Of a DNA stretch of 49,803 nt, positions 32,425-41,411 are shown in pieces. The stretch is from assembly GCA_947259685.1 (NCBI GenBank), contig CAMYNC010000006.1, positions 1 to 49,803 of the forward strand, in the 5' to 3' direction. The notes under the pieces were generated by a model. It was not told where the DNA came from, ran no database searches, and was given only the letters and a program-made list of their open reading frames with translations. Every line of letters starts with the position of its first letter. The stretch's first letter is position 1. Position numbers and translations under genes: made by a program. Origin of the DNA: an uncultured Desulfuromonadales bacterium (GTDB lineage Bacteria > Desulfobacterota > Desulfuromonadia > Desulfuromonadales > Geopsychrobacteraceae).

Positions 32425-33711
32425 CTACATCTCCCTTGGCTGTCCGGTGGAAGCCAGGACGCTGTTCCAGATCCACCCCTCAGGATCGATTTTTTTTCGC
32501 TGCCCGGTGGCAAGGCGGATCGGAAGGTGGGTAAACTGGTGGTTCCAGAATCCCACCAGCATATTGCTGCGGCCAGTCATGCCGGCGTGCACTGCGTTGT
32601 GGCCGAGCAGCAGGCAGAGGGCCGAATCGTGGGGATTTGCCGGCTGGCTGCGGATGATGTAGCTCGGGTCGATATATTTCAGAGTGACCTGCCTTTCGAT
32701 TTGCTCGAAATGCCCGATGATGGTGTCGCGCAGAAAGGTGCCAATATCGCCGAACCTGATATTTCCCGACGCGTCGCGCGTCGCCGTGGCCGCCAGCAGC
32801 TCCTGCCCGGCGCCCTCGGCCACCACGATTACCGCATGCCCACGCTGCGCCAGACGCGTCTCAAGGCTATTCAGGAACCCTTCGGTAGTGAAAGGAACCT
32901 CCGGCACCAGGCAATAGTTTACCTGACTGTCGACCAGAACCGAATGGGCGGCAATGAAGCCTGAGTCGCGGCCCATCAACTTCACCAGGCCGATGCCGTT
33001 ACGGGCGCCAGAGGCCTCAGTGTGGGCGGCATAAATGGCCCTGCGGGCCTCGGCCACGGCAGTTTCGAAACCGAAGGTTTTCTGGACAAAAGAAATGTCG
33101 TTGTCGATGGTCTTGGGGATGCCGATGACGCTGAGCGACAGCCCTCGCCGGGCGGCCTCTGCGGCGATCTTATCAGCCCCTTTCAACGTCCCATCGCCGC
33201 CGATGGCGAACAGGATGGCGACACCCAGCTCCTGCAGGTAATCGACCATCTCGGCGGGATCCTGCGGTCCCCGGGAAGAGGCGAGGATCGTCCCGCCAAG
33301 ATCGCAGATCTCTCTCACCGCTTCGGGGTTCAGTTCCATGGGCCTGTGCCCAAGACGTTTCACCAGCCCTTCATAGCCATAGCGGAAGCCGAGAATTCTG
33401 CGCACGCCATAGTGGTGGTGCAAACTCAGGGTGATCGCCCGGATTACGTCGTTGATCCCCGGGCAGAGGCCGCCGCAGGTGACAATGCCGCAGCTGGTTG
33501 CTGCCGGATCGAAGAAGAGCCGCTCCCGCGGACCTGCCAGTTCCAGCGTCGGGGGTTCGCTCCCCGCGTCGAGGTACGCTTTAATCTCATCGAAACGGGA
33601 GTGATAGAGAATCCGCTCGCTGTCAACGGTGAAGCGGCCACCCTGCATCGGAGAGGGGATGCGGCACTCGCCAAGCCGCTCAATGTTGAAGTCAAGTTTC
33701 TGCTCGATCAT
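32425..33711 (-). CDS. pfkA: 6-phosphofructokinase, plant/long-type
   Basis: 428 aa, longer than E. coli PfkA (320), with an N-terminal extension as in plant-type enzymes. It phosphorylates fructose 6-phosphate. Motifs: CGGLCPGINDVIRAI (nucleotide loop), IGGDGTLKGA (glycine after GGD, as in ATP-dependent forms rather than the aspartate of PPi-dependent ones), PKTIDNDI (catalytic; Lys at the position that differs between classes) and LMGRDSGFIAA. ATP specificity is likely but not certain. It starts 23 bases after glgX, making one unit with the glycogen-breakdown genes. Confidence 0.94.
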   Translation of the reverse strand: MIEQKLDFNIERLGECRIPSPMQGGRFTVDSERILYHSRFDEIKAYLDAGSEPPTLELAGPRERLFFDPAATSCGIVTCGGLCPGINDVIRAITLSLHHHYGVRRILGFRYGYEGLVKRLGHRPMELNPEAVREICDLGGTILASSRGPQDPAEMVDYLQELGVAILFAIGGDGTLKGADKIAAEAARRGLSLSVIGIPKTIDNDISFVQKTFGFETAVAEARRAIYAAHTEASGARNGIGLVKLMGRDSGFIAAHSVLVDSQVNYCLVPEVPFTTEGFLNSLETRLAQRGHAVIVVAEGAGQELLAATATRDASGNIRFGDIGTFLRDTIIGHFEQIERQVTLKYIDPSYIIRSQPANPHDSALCLLLGHNAVHAGMTGRSNMLVGFWNHQFTHLPIRLATGQRKKIDPEGWIWNSVLASTGQPREM

Positions 33712-33733
33712 ACTTCATCCTCCAGGCTGCGCG

Positions 33734-35854
33734 TCATGTCCGCAAGGGCAGTTCTGTGTCTGGCCGGGCAACCATAACCGCTACCGAATGTGGCGGCAGC
33801 GGATAGCTTGCACCTGCGACGATCGGGGCTTCATCCAGCGACACGATGTCGGCCGGCGACGGCAACGAAGTGTCGAGCCAGCGGCGCCAATGGCCACCCG
33901 GCAATTCTTCTGCTGGCGGCAGTTCAAACTCGAGCGGTTGCTTCCAGGCATTGACCATAAAATGGAAGACCACCCGTCCCGACATGCTCCAGACGCTGAG
34001 GGCGATGCAGTGCGAATCATCCCCCCAGTCGGGCTGCCCCAGCCTTACGCCGTGCCACTCCAGCCGTGCCTGGCCGAGGAGCTGGTTGAGGGTCAGGTCG
34101 GGGTCCTCCAGCGCGATGTCGCGCTGGAGTCTTGCGGCAATCAGCAGGCGCACGAAACGGGGAAGGTCGGGGTGGTGTGAAGACATCTCCCAGTCAAACC
34201 AGCTGATCTCGTTGTCCTGGCAATAGGCGTTGTTGTTGCCGCCTTGCGTCCGTCGTGTCTCGTCCCCCATCAGCAGCATCGGCGTACCCAGGGAAAGCAG
34301 GGTTAATGCTAAAAAATTCTTCACCTGGCGGTGGCGCAGCGTCTCGACCAGCGGATCCTCGCTGGGGCCCTCCACCCCGCAGTTCCAGCTCAGGTTGTGA
34401 TCGCAGCCGTCCCGGTTGTCCTCACCGTTATCCAGATTGTGTTTGTGCTCGTAGGACACCAGATCGTTGAGGGTGAAGCCGTCATGGCAGGTGATGAAGT
34501 TGATGCTCTGCTCCGCTTCGCGCTCCTCGTGACCATAGATGTCAGGACTGGCCAGCAGCCGTGAGGCGAACCGCGATACCGCTCCCTGGTCACCTCTGAG
34601 AAAGCTGCGCACATCGTCACGAAATCTGCCGTTCCATTCTTTCCAACTGTCGCCGATGAAGTTGCCAACCTGATAGAGCCCAGCGGCATCCCAGGCCTCA
34701 GCGATCAGCTTGATCCCCGCCAGGGCCGGGTCGGTTTCGATGTCCCAGAGCAGCGGCGGATTCTCCAGAGGCTCCCCCTGTTCGTCGCGGGAGAGGATCG
34801 AGGCCAGGTCGAAGCGGAAGCCATCGACATGCATGACCTGCACCCAGTGGTGGAGACTGTCGATGATCAGCCGCCGGACGATGGGGTTGTTGGCGTTGAG
34901 TGTATTGCCGCAACCGGAATAGTTGGCGTAGCTGACACCATCCTCTTCCAGCATGTAGTAAAAATTATTCGCCAGTCCACGATAGCAGAGGGTTGGCCCC
35001 CGTTGGTCCCCTTCGGCGGTATGGTTGAAAACCACGTCAAGAATCACCTCGATGCCGGCCCGGTGGAGCGCCTTGACCATGTCGCGGAACTCGTCGATGG
35101 GGCCGAGCGGATCCGTGCCGGAGCTGTAAGCCGCATGAGGGGCAAAGAACGAAACTGGGCTATATCCCCAGTAGTTGGTAAAACCCTGCGGCGCATCCTG
35201 GGGATCGAACTGGAAAACCGGCAACAGTTCGACCGCGGTAATCCCCAACTGCTGCAGGTAGGGGATCTTCTCGATCAGCCCGGCGTAGGTGCCGCGCTTG
35301 TCTGCGGCAACCCCCGAAGAAGGGTGTTTGGTGAATCCGGCCACGTGCAGCTCATAGATCACCGTCTGCGAGAAAGGACGCTTGAGCGGAGCGTCCCCCT
35401 CCCAGTCATAGCCCCGGGGATCGGCCACCACGCTCTTCATTGCCAGCGCGGCGTTGTCACCGGGCACGACGGCGGCTTGACGACAGTACCCAGGAGGAAC
35501 CGCCACCGCCCGGCCGTAAGGGTCAATCAGTAGTTTGTCCGGATCGAAGTGCAGCCCGGTCACGTTCTCCGGACCGGAGACCCGATATGCATACAGCTGG
35601 CCAGGGCCGATGCCGGGAACGAAGCTGTGCCAGTAGTGGTAGCTGCGATTGTGCTTCGGATCGAGCCTGACGGTTCTGGATGGCCTGGAGTCGTCGACCC
35701 GGTCAAAGAGCAGCAGCTCGACACTCCTGCAGTCCCGCGAAAAGAGGCTGAAATTCACCCCGCCAGGAAAAAGCGTAGCACCGAGGGGATGACTCCGCCC
35801 CCGGAAGCTGTCCGTCGTATCTATGCTGCCTTTTACCTGGCTGTCAGCCATCAT
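33734..35854 (-). CDS. glgX: Glycogen debranching enzyme GlgX
   Basis: 706 aa from ATG 35854, with GGAG eight bases upstream; an in-frame start at 35998 would overlap glgP and is rejected. It hydrolyses alpha-1,6 branches left by glycogen phosphorylase. Layout: N-terminal CBM48 domain (HPLGATLFPGGVNFSLFS), then a GH13 barrel with DVVFNHT, the nucleophile in DGFRFDLAS, the acid in LIAEAWDAAG and ITCHDGFTLND. The NYSGCGNTLN loop is typical of GlgX. A decayed partial copy lies at 22867-22959. Confidence 0.96.
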   Translation of the reverse strand: MMADSQVKGSIDTTDSFRGRSHPLGATLFPGGVNFSLFSRDCRSVELLLFDRVDDSRPSRTVRLDPKHNRSYHYWHSFVPGIGPGQLYAYRVSGPENVTGLHFDPDKLLIDPYGRAVAVPPGYCRQAAVVPGDNAALAMKSVVADPRGYDWEGDAPLKRPFSQTVIYELHVAGFTKHPSSGVAADKRGTYAGLIEKIPYLQQLGITAVELLPVFQFDPQDAPQGFTNYWGYSPVSFFAPHAAYSSGTDPLGPIDEFRDMVKALHRAGIEVILDVVFNHTAEGDQRGPTLCYRGLANNFYYMLEEDGVSYANYSGCGNTLNANNPIVRRLIIDSLHHWVQVMHVDGFRFDLASILSRDEQGEPLENPPLLWDIETDPALAGIKLIAEAWDAAGLYQVGNFIGDSWKEWNGRFRDDVRSFLRGDQGAVSRFASRLLASPDIYGHEEREAEQSINFITCHDGFTLNDLVSYEHKHNLDNGEDNRDGCDHNLSWNCGVEGPSEDPLVETLRHRQVKNFLALTLLSLGTPMLLMGDETRRTQGGNNNAYCQDNEISWFDWEMSSHHPDLPRFVRLLIAARLQRDIALEDPDLTLNQLLGQARLEWHGVRLGQPDWGDDSHCIALSVWSMSGRVVFHFMVNAWKQPLEFELPPAEELPGGHWRRWLDTSLPSPADIVSLDEAPIVAGASYPLPPHSVAVMVARPDTELPLRT

Positions 35855-35909
35855 GATGCAAGCTCCGTAGTCTTTTCCCGGCATCCTCTTACGAGCGACT
35901 CCCCTGCCC

Positions 35910-38411
35910 TCACCCGGCCAGCGGTCCGGCCTTCCATATTTTATCGCAGTAATCGCGAATCGAGCGGTCCGAGGAGAATTTGCCCATCCGCGCCACATTC
36001 AAAATCGCCATCTCAGTCCAACGGCGTTGGTTGCGATAGGCCGCGGAAACCCGCTCCTGGGCATCGATATAGGCTTGGTAATCGGCCAGCAGCAGGTAGT
36101 CATCGCGCTGCCGCAACTGTTCCACCAGTGGCTGGAACAGCGCCCGATCGCCGCGGGAGAAGACCCCGGCGGCGAGCTGGTCGAGAGCTTCACGCAGCTG
36201 GGGATTGGTTTCGTAAAAGAACCCCGGGACGTAGCCGATTGCCTTGCGCTCGCTCACTTCGGCGGCGGTCAGCCCGAACAGGAAGAAGTTCTCCGCCCCC
36301 ACCTCCTCGCGGATCTCAACGTTGGCGCCATCCAGGGTGCCGATGGTCAAAGCACCGTTGAGGGAGAATTTCATGTTGCCGGTTCCCGAAGCCTCTTTGC
36401 CGGCCGTAGAGATCTGTTCTGAGAGATCGGCCGCAGGATAGATCAGCTGACCGTTGGTCACGTTGAAGTCAGGAAAGAAAACCACCTTTAAGCGGCCGGC
36501 CACGTCGGGATCATCGTTGACCACCTCTCCCACCGAGGTGATCAGCTTGATGATCAACTTGGCCATGGCATAACCCGGTGCCGCCTTGCCGCCGAAGATG
36601 AAGGTGCGCGGAGTCACCTCCGCCTGCGGATCCTGTTTAATCCGGTTGTAAAGGGTGATGATGTGCAGGACATTGAGATGCTGCCGCTTGTACTCGTGAA
36701 TCCGCTTCACCAACACGTCGAAGAGCGAGTCCGGGTCGACGGCGATCCCGGTCCGCTCGGCAATCGCTGCGGCCAGGGTCCGTTTATTCGCGTCCTTCAC
36801 CTGTTTCCAGGCGGCCTGAAAGCTGCGGTCCCTGGCAAACGGCTCCAGTCCGCTCAGTTCTTCCGGGCTGCTCACCCAGTCGGAGCCGATCCGCTCGCTG
36901 ATCAGCCGGGCCAGGCCGGGATTGCTCAGCAGCACCCAGCGGCGGGGTGTGACGCCGTTGGTGACATTGTGGAACTTTTCCGGAATGTAGTCGTGGAAAT
37001 CCCGCAGCACGGTCTTTTTCAGGAGTTCAGTATGGAGCGCCGCGACACCGTTGATGGCGTGGCTGCCGACACTCGCCAGATGGGCCATCCGCACGTATTT
37101 TTCACCGCTTTCGTCGATGATGGAGAGACGGATGCAACGCTCCTCGTCGCCGGGGAAGCGCTGCCGGACCTCATCCAGAAAATGCCGGTTGATCTCGTAG
37201 ATGATTTCCAGGTGCCGCGGAAGCAGTTCGGCAAACAGCGCCAGTGGCCATTTTTCCAGCGCCTCGGGCAGCAGGGTGTGGTTGGTGTAGGCGAGCGCTT
37301 TGCGGGTCATCTGCCAGGCGTCATCCCAGCTCAGCCGGTGCTCATCGACCAGCAACCGCATCAGTTCAGCTACCGCGATGGCCGGGTGGGTGTCATTGAG
37401 CTGCACGGCAAACCGCTCGGCAAAGGAATCGATGCTGCCTTCACGCAGCTGCTGAATCCGGAGCATGTCCTGTAGCGAGCAACTGACAAAGAAATACTGC
37501 TGGGCCAAGCGCAGCTTTTTGCCGACGGCCGGTTCGTCGTTGGGGTAAAGGACCTTGGAGATGGTCTCGGAGATCACCTTTTCGTCAACCGCCTGGTAGT
37601 AGTCCCCCTGGTTGAATGCCTGAAAATCGAATGATTCCACTGCCTCCGATTTCCAGAGCCGGAGCAGGTCGGTCATTCCGGAGTCGTAGCCGGCCACCGG
37701 GGTGTCGTAGGCGATCCCCTTGACAACCCGGTGGGGAATCCAGCGGACGCGATAATGCCCTTGCTCGTCATGCCAGGATTCTGTACGACCGCCGAAGCCG
37801 ACCTGGTAAGAAAACTCCGGCCGGCAGATTTCCCAGGGGTTGCCGAGGTGCAGCCACTTGTCGGTCACCTCCACCTGCCAGCCGTCACTCAATTGTTGAT
37901 CGAAGATGCCGAACTCGTAGCGGATGCCGTAACCGATGGCGGGAACCCTTAGCGTCGCCAGCGAATCCATGTAACAGGCGGCCAGCCGGCCGAGCCCGCC
38001 GTTGCCCAACCCAGGCTCCTCCTCCTGAGAGAACAGTACGTCCAGATCCTGCCCCAGTTCGGCCACCGCCTGGCGCACCGGTTCCATGATGCCCAGGTTC
38101 ACCAGGTTGTTCCCCAGGTGCGGTCCCATCAGGAACTCGGCCGACAGGTAGCTGACGATCTTCACATCCTTGCGGTACAGGTTCCTTAGCGAGATCAGCC
38201 AGTCGTCGAGCATCCGGTCACGGACCGCGTGAGCGACCGCCATGTACCAGTCGTTGCGGGTCGCCAGCTCGACGTTCTTCGCCTGGGTGAAGTTGAGGTG
38301 GTTAAGAATCGCCTGCTTCAGATCAGCGGCGGCCATCCCCCGACGGTCGTCTGTGCCCTCTGTAAGGGGCAAAGAATCGATGGTTTTTCCGCTCATATCT
38401 TGGTCTGTCAT
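35910..38411 (-). CDS. glgP: Glycogen/starch alpha-glucan phosphorylase GlgP
   Basis: 833 aa. ATG 38411 is preferred over one at 38459, which has no ribosome site; AGGTGGGGG precedes 38411. It releases glucose 1-phosphate from glycogen using pyridoxal phosphate. The cofactor motif EASGTGNMKFSLNGALTIG (Lys) is intact near the C-terminus, and GLGNGGLGRLAACYMDSLATL and NDTHPAIAVAELMR match the family. It is the first gene of glgP-glgX-pfkA, a path from glycogen into glycolysis. Confidence 0.97.
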   Translation of the reverse strand: MTDQDMSGKTIDSLPLTEGTDDRRGMAAADLKQAILNHLNFTQAKNVELATRNDWYMAVAHAVRDRMLDDWLISLRNLYRKDVKIVSYLSAEFLMGPHLGNNLVNLGIMEPVRQAVAELGQDLDVLFSQEEEPGLGNGGLGRLAACYMDSLATLRVPAIGYGIRYEFGIFDQQLSDGWQVEVTDKWLHLGNPWEICRPEFSYQVGFGGRTESWHDEQGHYRVRWIPHRVVKGIAYDTPVAGYDSGMTDLLRLWKSEAVESFDFQAFNQGDYYQAVDEKVISETISKVLYPNDEPAVGKKLRLAQQYFFVSCSLQDMLRIQQLREGSIDSFAERFAVQLNDTHPAIAVAELMRLLVDEHRLSWDDAWQMTRKALAYTNHTLLPEALEKWPLALFAELLPRHLEIIYEINRHFLDEVRQRFPGDEERCIRLSIIDESGEKYVRMAHLASVGSHAINGVAALHTELLKKTVLRDFHDYIPEKFHNVTNGVTPRRWVLLSNPGLARLISERIGSDWVSSPEELSGLEPFARDRSFQAAWKQVKDANKRTLAAAIAERTGIAVDPDSLFDVLVKRIHEYKRQHLNVLHIITLYNRIKQDPQAEVTPRTFIFGGKAAPGYAMAKLIIKLITSVGEVVNDDPDVAGRLKVVFFPDFNVTNGQLIYPAADLSEQISTAGKEASGTGNMKFSLNGALTIGTLDGANVEIREEVGAENFFLFGLTAAEVSERKAIGYVPGFFYETNPQLREALDQLAAGVFSRGDRALFQPLVEQLRQRDDYLLLADYQAYIDAQERVSAAYRNQRRWTEMAILNVARMGKFSSDRSIRDYCDKIWKAGPLAG

Positions 38412-38484
38412 GACGTCAACCCCCACCTGTAAATTATCCCCCGGCAAAGCCGAAGGCATTATGTCAAATTTTGTTCAACTCATA

Positions 38485-38892
38485 TCAGGCGTCGTCTGCA
38501 TCCTTACGGGCTGCAACAGCCTCAAGGATGGCCACCTGGGCCTCTTCAGCAGCACAGAGTGCCAGTTCGATAAGGGCCTCAGCATATTTTTCATCACGCT
38601 CTGCCCGTTTTTGTAGTTTTGATCGGTTGCGATCCACCTTCCACTCGGCCACAGCTGATTCGGTTTCGTTCTTTTTGTCTGCTACGAGCTCTTCTAACCT
38701 TGCCTTGGCAGCGGCGGCCGCTTGTTTCTTCGCCTCTACAGCTGCTTTTGCTGTATTCAATTTGCTTTGGATAGCAGCCTCAGTCTCCTTTTGAACGTCC
38801 TCCACCTGGGCTTTCACCGCTTTTAACTGATCAATTCCACGGTCGAGTTTGCCGTGCAGTTTTTTACCCAATTCGTCGAGATTGATGTTCAT
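38485..38892 (-). CDS. Coiled-coil protein, unknown
   Basis: 135 aa, almost entirely helical and rich in Ala, Lys and Glu (residues about 25-90 form a continuous heptad pattern). No signal peptide or membrane segment. GGAGACAGGAG stands before the ATG. No family recognised. It lies 73 bases upstream of glgP and in the same direction; a structural or granule-associated role is possible but unsupported. Confidence 0.75.
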   Translation of the reverse strand: MNINLDELGKKLHGKLDRGIDQLKAVKAQVEDVQKETEAAIQSKLNTAKAAVEAKKQAAAAAKARLEELVADKKNETESAVAEWKVDRNRSKLQKRAERDEKYAEALIELALCAAEEAQVAILEAVAARKDADDA

Positions 38893-39010
38893 GCTCCTGT
38901 CTCCTCTTCCTGGTTCTCAGGTGTTGTTAAAATCACCGTTTTTCCGCTTGGCAATTCAAACGGAAACGGGAGTGAAGGGATCATTGAACAAATGACTGAC
39001 GGGCGCGCAC

Positions 39011-40465
39011 TTACAAAACCGGCCCGAACATGGCAACGGCGTTGTTACCGAGCCGGTGCTGCCAGGTCCATTGCGCGACCATTTCGGCAGTGACCGGGCT
39101 GGAATTTTCAAGATAGCTGTCCTGCCGCCTGCGCATCTCGGCGGTCAGTGACCGATCACAGAACAGGATGTTGTTTTCGTAGTTGAGTTCGAAGCTTCGA
39201 CGGTCCATGTTCGCCGAACCGATCAGCGTGACCTCGCCATCCAGCGTCAGGGATTTGGCATGTAAGAGTCCACCCCGGTATTCGAAGATACGGACTCCAG
39301 CAGCGAGAAGATCAGAGTAATAACTGCGACTTGCCGCCCCGACGATCCATGAGTCATTCCTAGCCGGAAAGGTGATCGTCGTAGCGACCCCGCGGCGAGC
39401 GCTCGCACAGAGGGCCGCCTGCATCGACTCGCCTGGTACATAGTAAGGGGTCGTGATAACCAGCTCGCGGCGGGCGGCGTACATCAGCGTTTCGAAGATC
39501 TCGGGCATGGCGGAGTAACGGATTGTCGGACCGGTTCCGATCACCTGCGCAGCAAAGCCGGGCTGAGTCGACGGCAGAGGCTGTTTGAGCAGCTCGCTGA
39601 TATCTTCTGCCGTTCCGGCTTCCCAGTCGCTGGCGAACAGGTATTGGTTCTGGCGGGCGATCGGCCCCTCGAAGCGCATCATGACATCCACCCAGGGGGC
39701 GTACTTTTCCTTGATACGAAACTCCGGGTCGGCGCAGTTCTGGCTGCCGCAATAGGTGATCCGGTTGTCGATGACGACTATTTTTCGGTGGTTGCGCAGG
39801 TCGATACGCCCCTTCAGAGGGCGCAGCAGCGGGTTGCCGATCGGCAGAGCGACAGCCAGGTGGACACCCGCGCTACGCATGGTTTGCCAGTGCTCCGAAT
39901 CGATCATGCTGCGCGAACCCAGACCGTCCGCCATGGCGCGGCAGCTGACACCACGCGATGTAGCTCGCTTGAGAGCCGCGACAATTTTGCTGCCGTTGTT
40001 GTCCGGCAGCCAGATGTAGAAGATCAGGTGGACCTGCTCGGTTGCGGCATCAATATCGGCGACCATGGAATCAATGGCCGCGTTCGAGTCCGTCATCAAC
40101 TGTGCACTGTTGCCAGCGACGGGATCGAAGCCGTTGACCGTCTTCCCGACCTGAAACAGATGTGCGTAGTTTTGCGGGACCTCGACCTGTAAAGTGGTCG
40201 CGTCTGCTCCGGGAACATCAGCCGGATCGGGCAGTCGGGCAATCACCTCACGCATCCGCGCCACGCGCCGGCGACCGATGTTCGTTTCACCAAACAGCAG
40301 GTAGGCGAAGATGCCCAGCACCGGGATGGCGAGGATGACCACAATCCAGGCGATCCGTGAGGCCGGCTCCCGGTGTGGCCGCAGCAACACCCTCAGGATC
40401 AGGGCGATCAGGATTAAACTGTGCAGAGTCAACAAAATACCCCCGACAAAGGATCCTTGAGTCAT
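39011..40465 (-). CDS. cls: Cardiolipin synthase, phospholipase D family
   Basis: 484 aa, the usual length for ClsA. Two N-terminal membrane helices (LTLHSLILIALILRVLL; IAWIVVILAIPVLGIFAYLLFG) precede two HKD catalytic domains: NHRKIVVIDNRITYCGSQN (about residues 225-243) and HAKSLTLDGEVTLIGSANMD (about 400-420). It joins two phosphatidylglycerol molecules to cardiolipin in the inner membrane. The closing segment RLGNNAVAMFGPVL is typical. It stands alone with a glycine-zipper lipoprotein 24 bases upstream. Confidence 0.95.
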   Translation of the reverse strand: MTQGSFVGGILLTLHSLILIALILRVLLRPHREPASRIAWIVVILAIPVLGIFAYLLFGETNIGRRRVARMREVIARLPDPADVPGADATTLQVEVPQNYAHLFQVGKTVNGFDPVAGNSAQLMTDSNAAIDSMVADIDAATEQVHLIFYIWLPDNNGSKIVAALKRATSRGVSCRAMADGLGSRSMIDSEHWQTMRSAGVHLAVALPIGNPLLRPLKGRIDLRNHRKIVVIDNRITYCGSQNCADPEFRIKEKYAPWVDVMMRFEGPIARQNQYLFASDWEAGTAEDISELLKQPLPSTQPGFAAQVIGTGPTIRYSAMPEIFETLMYAARRELVITTPYYVPGESMQAALCASARRGVATTITFPARNDSWIVGAASRSYYSDLLAAGVRIFEYRGGLLHAKSLTLDGEVTLIGSANMDRRSFELNYENNILFCDRSLTAEMRRRQDSYLENSSPVTAEMVAQWTWQHRLGNNAVAMFGPVL

Positions 40466-40489
40466 AAATGATGCCTTCTTATAACCTCA

Positions 40490-40762
40490 TCATTGACTCT
40501 GTTGCCCTTGCTCGTAGCCTTTCTGATAAGCCGCTTCCTTCGATTTTTCATTTTTATCGTACAAGTAGCCGCCAGCCGCGCCGGCCGCCGCGCCGATCGC
40601 AGCACCCCAGCCGGCATTCCCCGAAATAGCACCAATCACAGCGCCAGCTCCCGCACCCATGGCACTACCACTGAGTGTCCGCTGTTCGGTATCCGACATC
40701 CCGGCGCAGCCGAAAAGGCTGAGGGTCAGAATCATTATGAAAACTATGAGTAAATTTTTCAT
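40490..40762 (-). CDS. Glycine-zipper lipoprotein
   Basis: 90 aa. The signal peptide ends in lipobox LFGC (Cys about 19). The mature part is a glycine-zipper: GSAMGAGAGAVIGAISGNAG and GWGAAIGAAAGAAGGYLYD, like the SlyB/OmpA-linked small lipoproteins of the outer membrane. The tail is charged (KNEKSKEAAYQKGYEQGQQ). It may stabilise the envelope. Confidence 0.88.
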   Translation of the reverse strand: MKNLLIVFIMILTLSLFGCAGMSDTEQRTLSGSAMGAGAGAVIGAISGNAGWGAAIGAAAGAAGGYLYDKNEKSKEAAYQKGYEQGQQSQ

Positions 40763-40815
40763 GAGTTACTCCTTTGCAAGTTTCTCAATGTAGACTTTTT
40801 GCTAACCATGCCCGA

Positions 40816-41196
40816 TCATTTGCATGGCCAGGTCGTCATCAGAAAACGGAACTCCGTCTCGACCGGCAGTTCGTTATGGTGTTGGGGATGAGCCTTGGCC
40901 CAGGCGATAAAGTTATTGATCGTATCATTGCGACTAGGAGCTGGTTGAGGCACACAGATTTCCTGCTTGGCGTTCGGCCCGCTTCTGCTCGCGTTGTGAT
41001 AGTGATAGGCCCCAACGAGGTACCCGTGGCAGAAGTTGACAGCTTCTGCATAAAAATTATCCTCGGGAGAGGCGGTGCACAAATTGAGCAGGTTTTTGGT
41101 GGTCTTGACCTCAAAATCAACCTTTTCTACTGCCTGAACCAGCAGCGGAAAGGTCAGGGAAACCAGCAGACAAATAGGGATAATGTAACGTTTCAT
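40816..41196 (-). CDS. Rap1a/Tai-family secreted protein
   Basis: 126 aa from ATG 41196, preceded by GGAGG; an in-frame start at 41250 lacks a site. A signal peptide (YIIPICLLVSLTFPLLVQA) leads into four cysteines and the Rap1a/Tai pattern FCHGYLVGAYHYH, CVPQPA and a terminal WPC. Rap1a and Tai proteins were described as immunity proteins against type VI amidase effectors, but many family members occur without an effector, as here: no T6SS gene is in the window. Confidence 0.8.
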   Translation of the reverse strand: MKRYIIPICLLVSLTFPLLVQAVEKVDFEVKTTKNLLNLCTASPEDNFYAEAVNFCHGYLVGAYHYHNASRSGPNAKQEICVPQPAPSRNDTINNFIAWAKAHPQHHNELPVETEFRFLMTTWPCK

Positions 41197-41348
41197 GCTG
41201 TACCTCCATGCTACGAGGGTTAATGTTTTGGGTCCTTCTGCCAATCTCAATCCTCCCCAAATATCTATTCAAAGAATCAATGCGGCTTGAGGACGCCATT
41301 TACCCGGTAACTTTTCATTTAACGATAACAGCCTAACCCTGAACCTGC

Positions 41349-41385
41349 AGAAAAAAAATCCCCCCAAAAGGGTGGTTTTGGGGGG
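41349..41385 (-). terminator. Strong rho-independent terminator after the second AsmA gene
   Basis: On the minus strand CCCCCCAAAA pairs perfectly with TTTTGGGGGG (10 bp, 6-base loop), followed by an A and eight T. It lies 27 bases after the AsmA stop. Confidence 0.9.
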
Positions 41386-41411
41386 AGGTGAAAAATAGGT
41401 TTGGTAAACAG

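Noticed and set aside
36663..37475. Plus-strand open frame of 270 codons opposite glycogen phosphorylase
   Set aside because: It mirrors conserved GlgP coding sequence and encodes nothing recognisable.
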